NCBI GenBank assembly: GCA_030424955.1 | Contig: JAUHVS010000452.1 | Location: forward strand, 1 to 5,477 | Length of the DNA: 5,477 bases | Source of the DNA: a bacterium | GTDB lineage: Bacteria > Myxococcota_A > Bradymonadia > UBA7976 > UBA1532 | Direction: 5' to 3' | Shown: in pieces, positions 5,349 to 5,477 of the stretch | How positions within the stretch are numbered: the stretch's first letter is position 1 | How the letters are laid out: each line of letters starts with the position of its first letter | Made by a program: the position numbers and the translations under genes | The notes under the pieces: generated by a model | Told to the model about the DNA's origin: nothing | The model's database searches: none | What the model saw: only the letters and a program-made list of their open reading frames with translations

Positions 5349-5477
5349 CTGGGGCTTTGCGGCTGGCCTAGCTGATGCAGGGTCGCGGGGTGCGCCTCGT
5401 TGGTCGGGTCCGTTGATCCGGCCGATCGGACGCCCCTCCTGGGGGCGAACCCTCGGGAGCGGTTGATAGCCACGGCG
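5349..5477. other. Right-end region without a recognisable gene
   Basis: No supported coding region, tRNA or repeat family was found. A small hairpin, CGCCCC (5431-5436) with GGGGCG (5442-5447) around a 5-nt loop, and an 8-bp palindrome CCGATCGG (5422-5429) are present. Open frames crossing this stretch are extensions of antisense readings of the phosphatase gene and lack ribosome binding sites. It may be the leader or tail of a gene beyond the edge. Confidence 0.5.

Noticed and set aside
3939..5375. Plus-strand open frame of 478 codons antisense to the PhoD-like gene
   Set aside because: It is low-complexity Gly/Ala/Arg/Val sequence without motifs or a ribosome binding site, a shadow of the phosphatase gene whose catalytic motifs are intact.
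5401..5477. Possible tRNA or attachment site at the right edge
   Set aside because: The small stems do not form a cloverleaf, there is no T-loop consensus in the right place, and no duplicated core is visible in the window.

Overview
The window is very GC-rich, with G or C at almost every third codon position, and has strong GGAGG-type ribosome binding sites. It carries a lipoprotein with a Gly/Ala repeat linker, a heme/copper fusion enzyme and a two-domain cyclic-nucleotide-binding protein. Together these suggest a myxobacterium-like member of the Myxococcota (former Deltaproteobacteria). That is an inference from style and gene content; there is no rRNA or marker gene to settle it.

Layout. 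(1) 1-285, minus strand: the first 95 codons of msrA, running off the left edge. (2) 286-411: a short divergent intergenic region. (3) 412-2124 and 2131-2682, plus strand: a probable two-gene operon with a 6-nt gap. The first gene is a 570-residue lipoprotein that fuses a c-type heme domain to a peptidylglycine/dopamine-type copper monooxygenase. The second is a small lipoprotein of unknown function. (4) 2683-2840: a noncoding leader with a possible promoter. (5) 2841-3812, plus strand: a 323-residue protein with two cyclic-nucleotide-binding folds and no DNA-binding domain. (6) 3822-5222, minus strand: a Tat-exported PhoD-like phosphatase, convergent with the previous gene and separated from it by 9 nt with a hairpin at the junction. 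(7) 5223-5477: the phoD leader with a perfect 16-bp palindrome inside a larger hairpin, then about 130 bases in which no gene was recognised.

How the genes may work together. The two lipoproteins are the most system-like part. The monooxygenase keeps all six copper ligands expected from rat PHM and also carries its own CxxCH heme site, which could supply electrons in place of ascorbate. The residues PHM uses to hold a peptide carboxylate are replaced, so the substrate is probably not a C-terminal glycine peptide. The neighbouring lipoprotein ends in a histidine cluster and may be a partner. The cyclic-nucleotide protein, PhoD and MsrA look like independent transcription units with no clear functional link to this pair.

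Across all four complete genes, Asp codons show a strong context bias: GAT is used mostly when the next base is C (making GATC), and GAC almost everywhere else.
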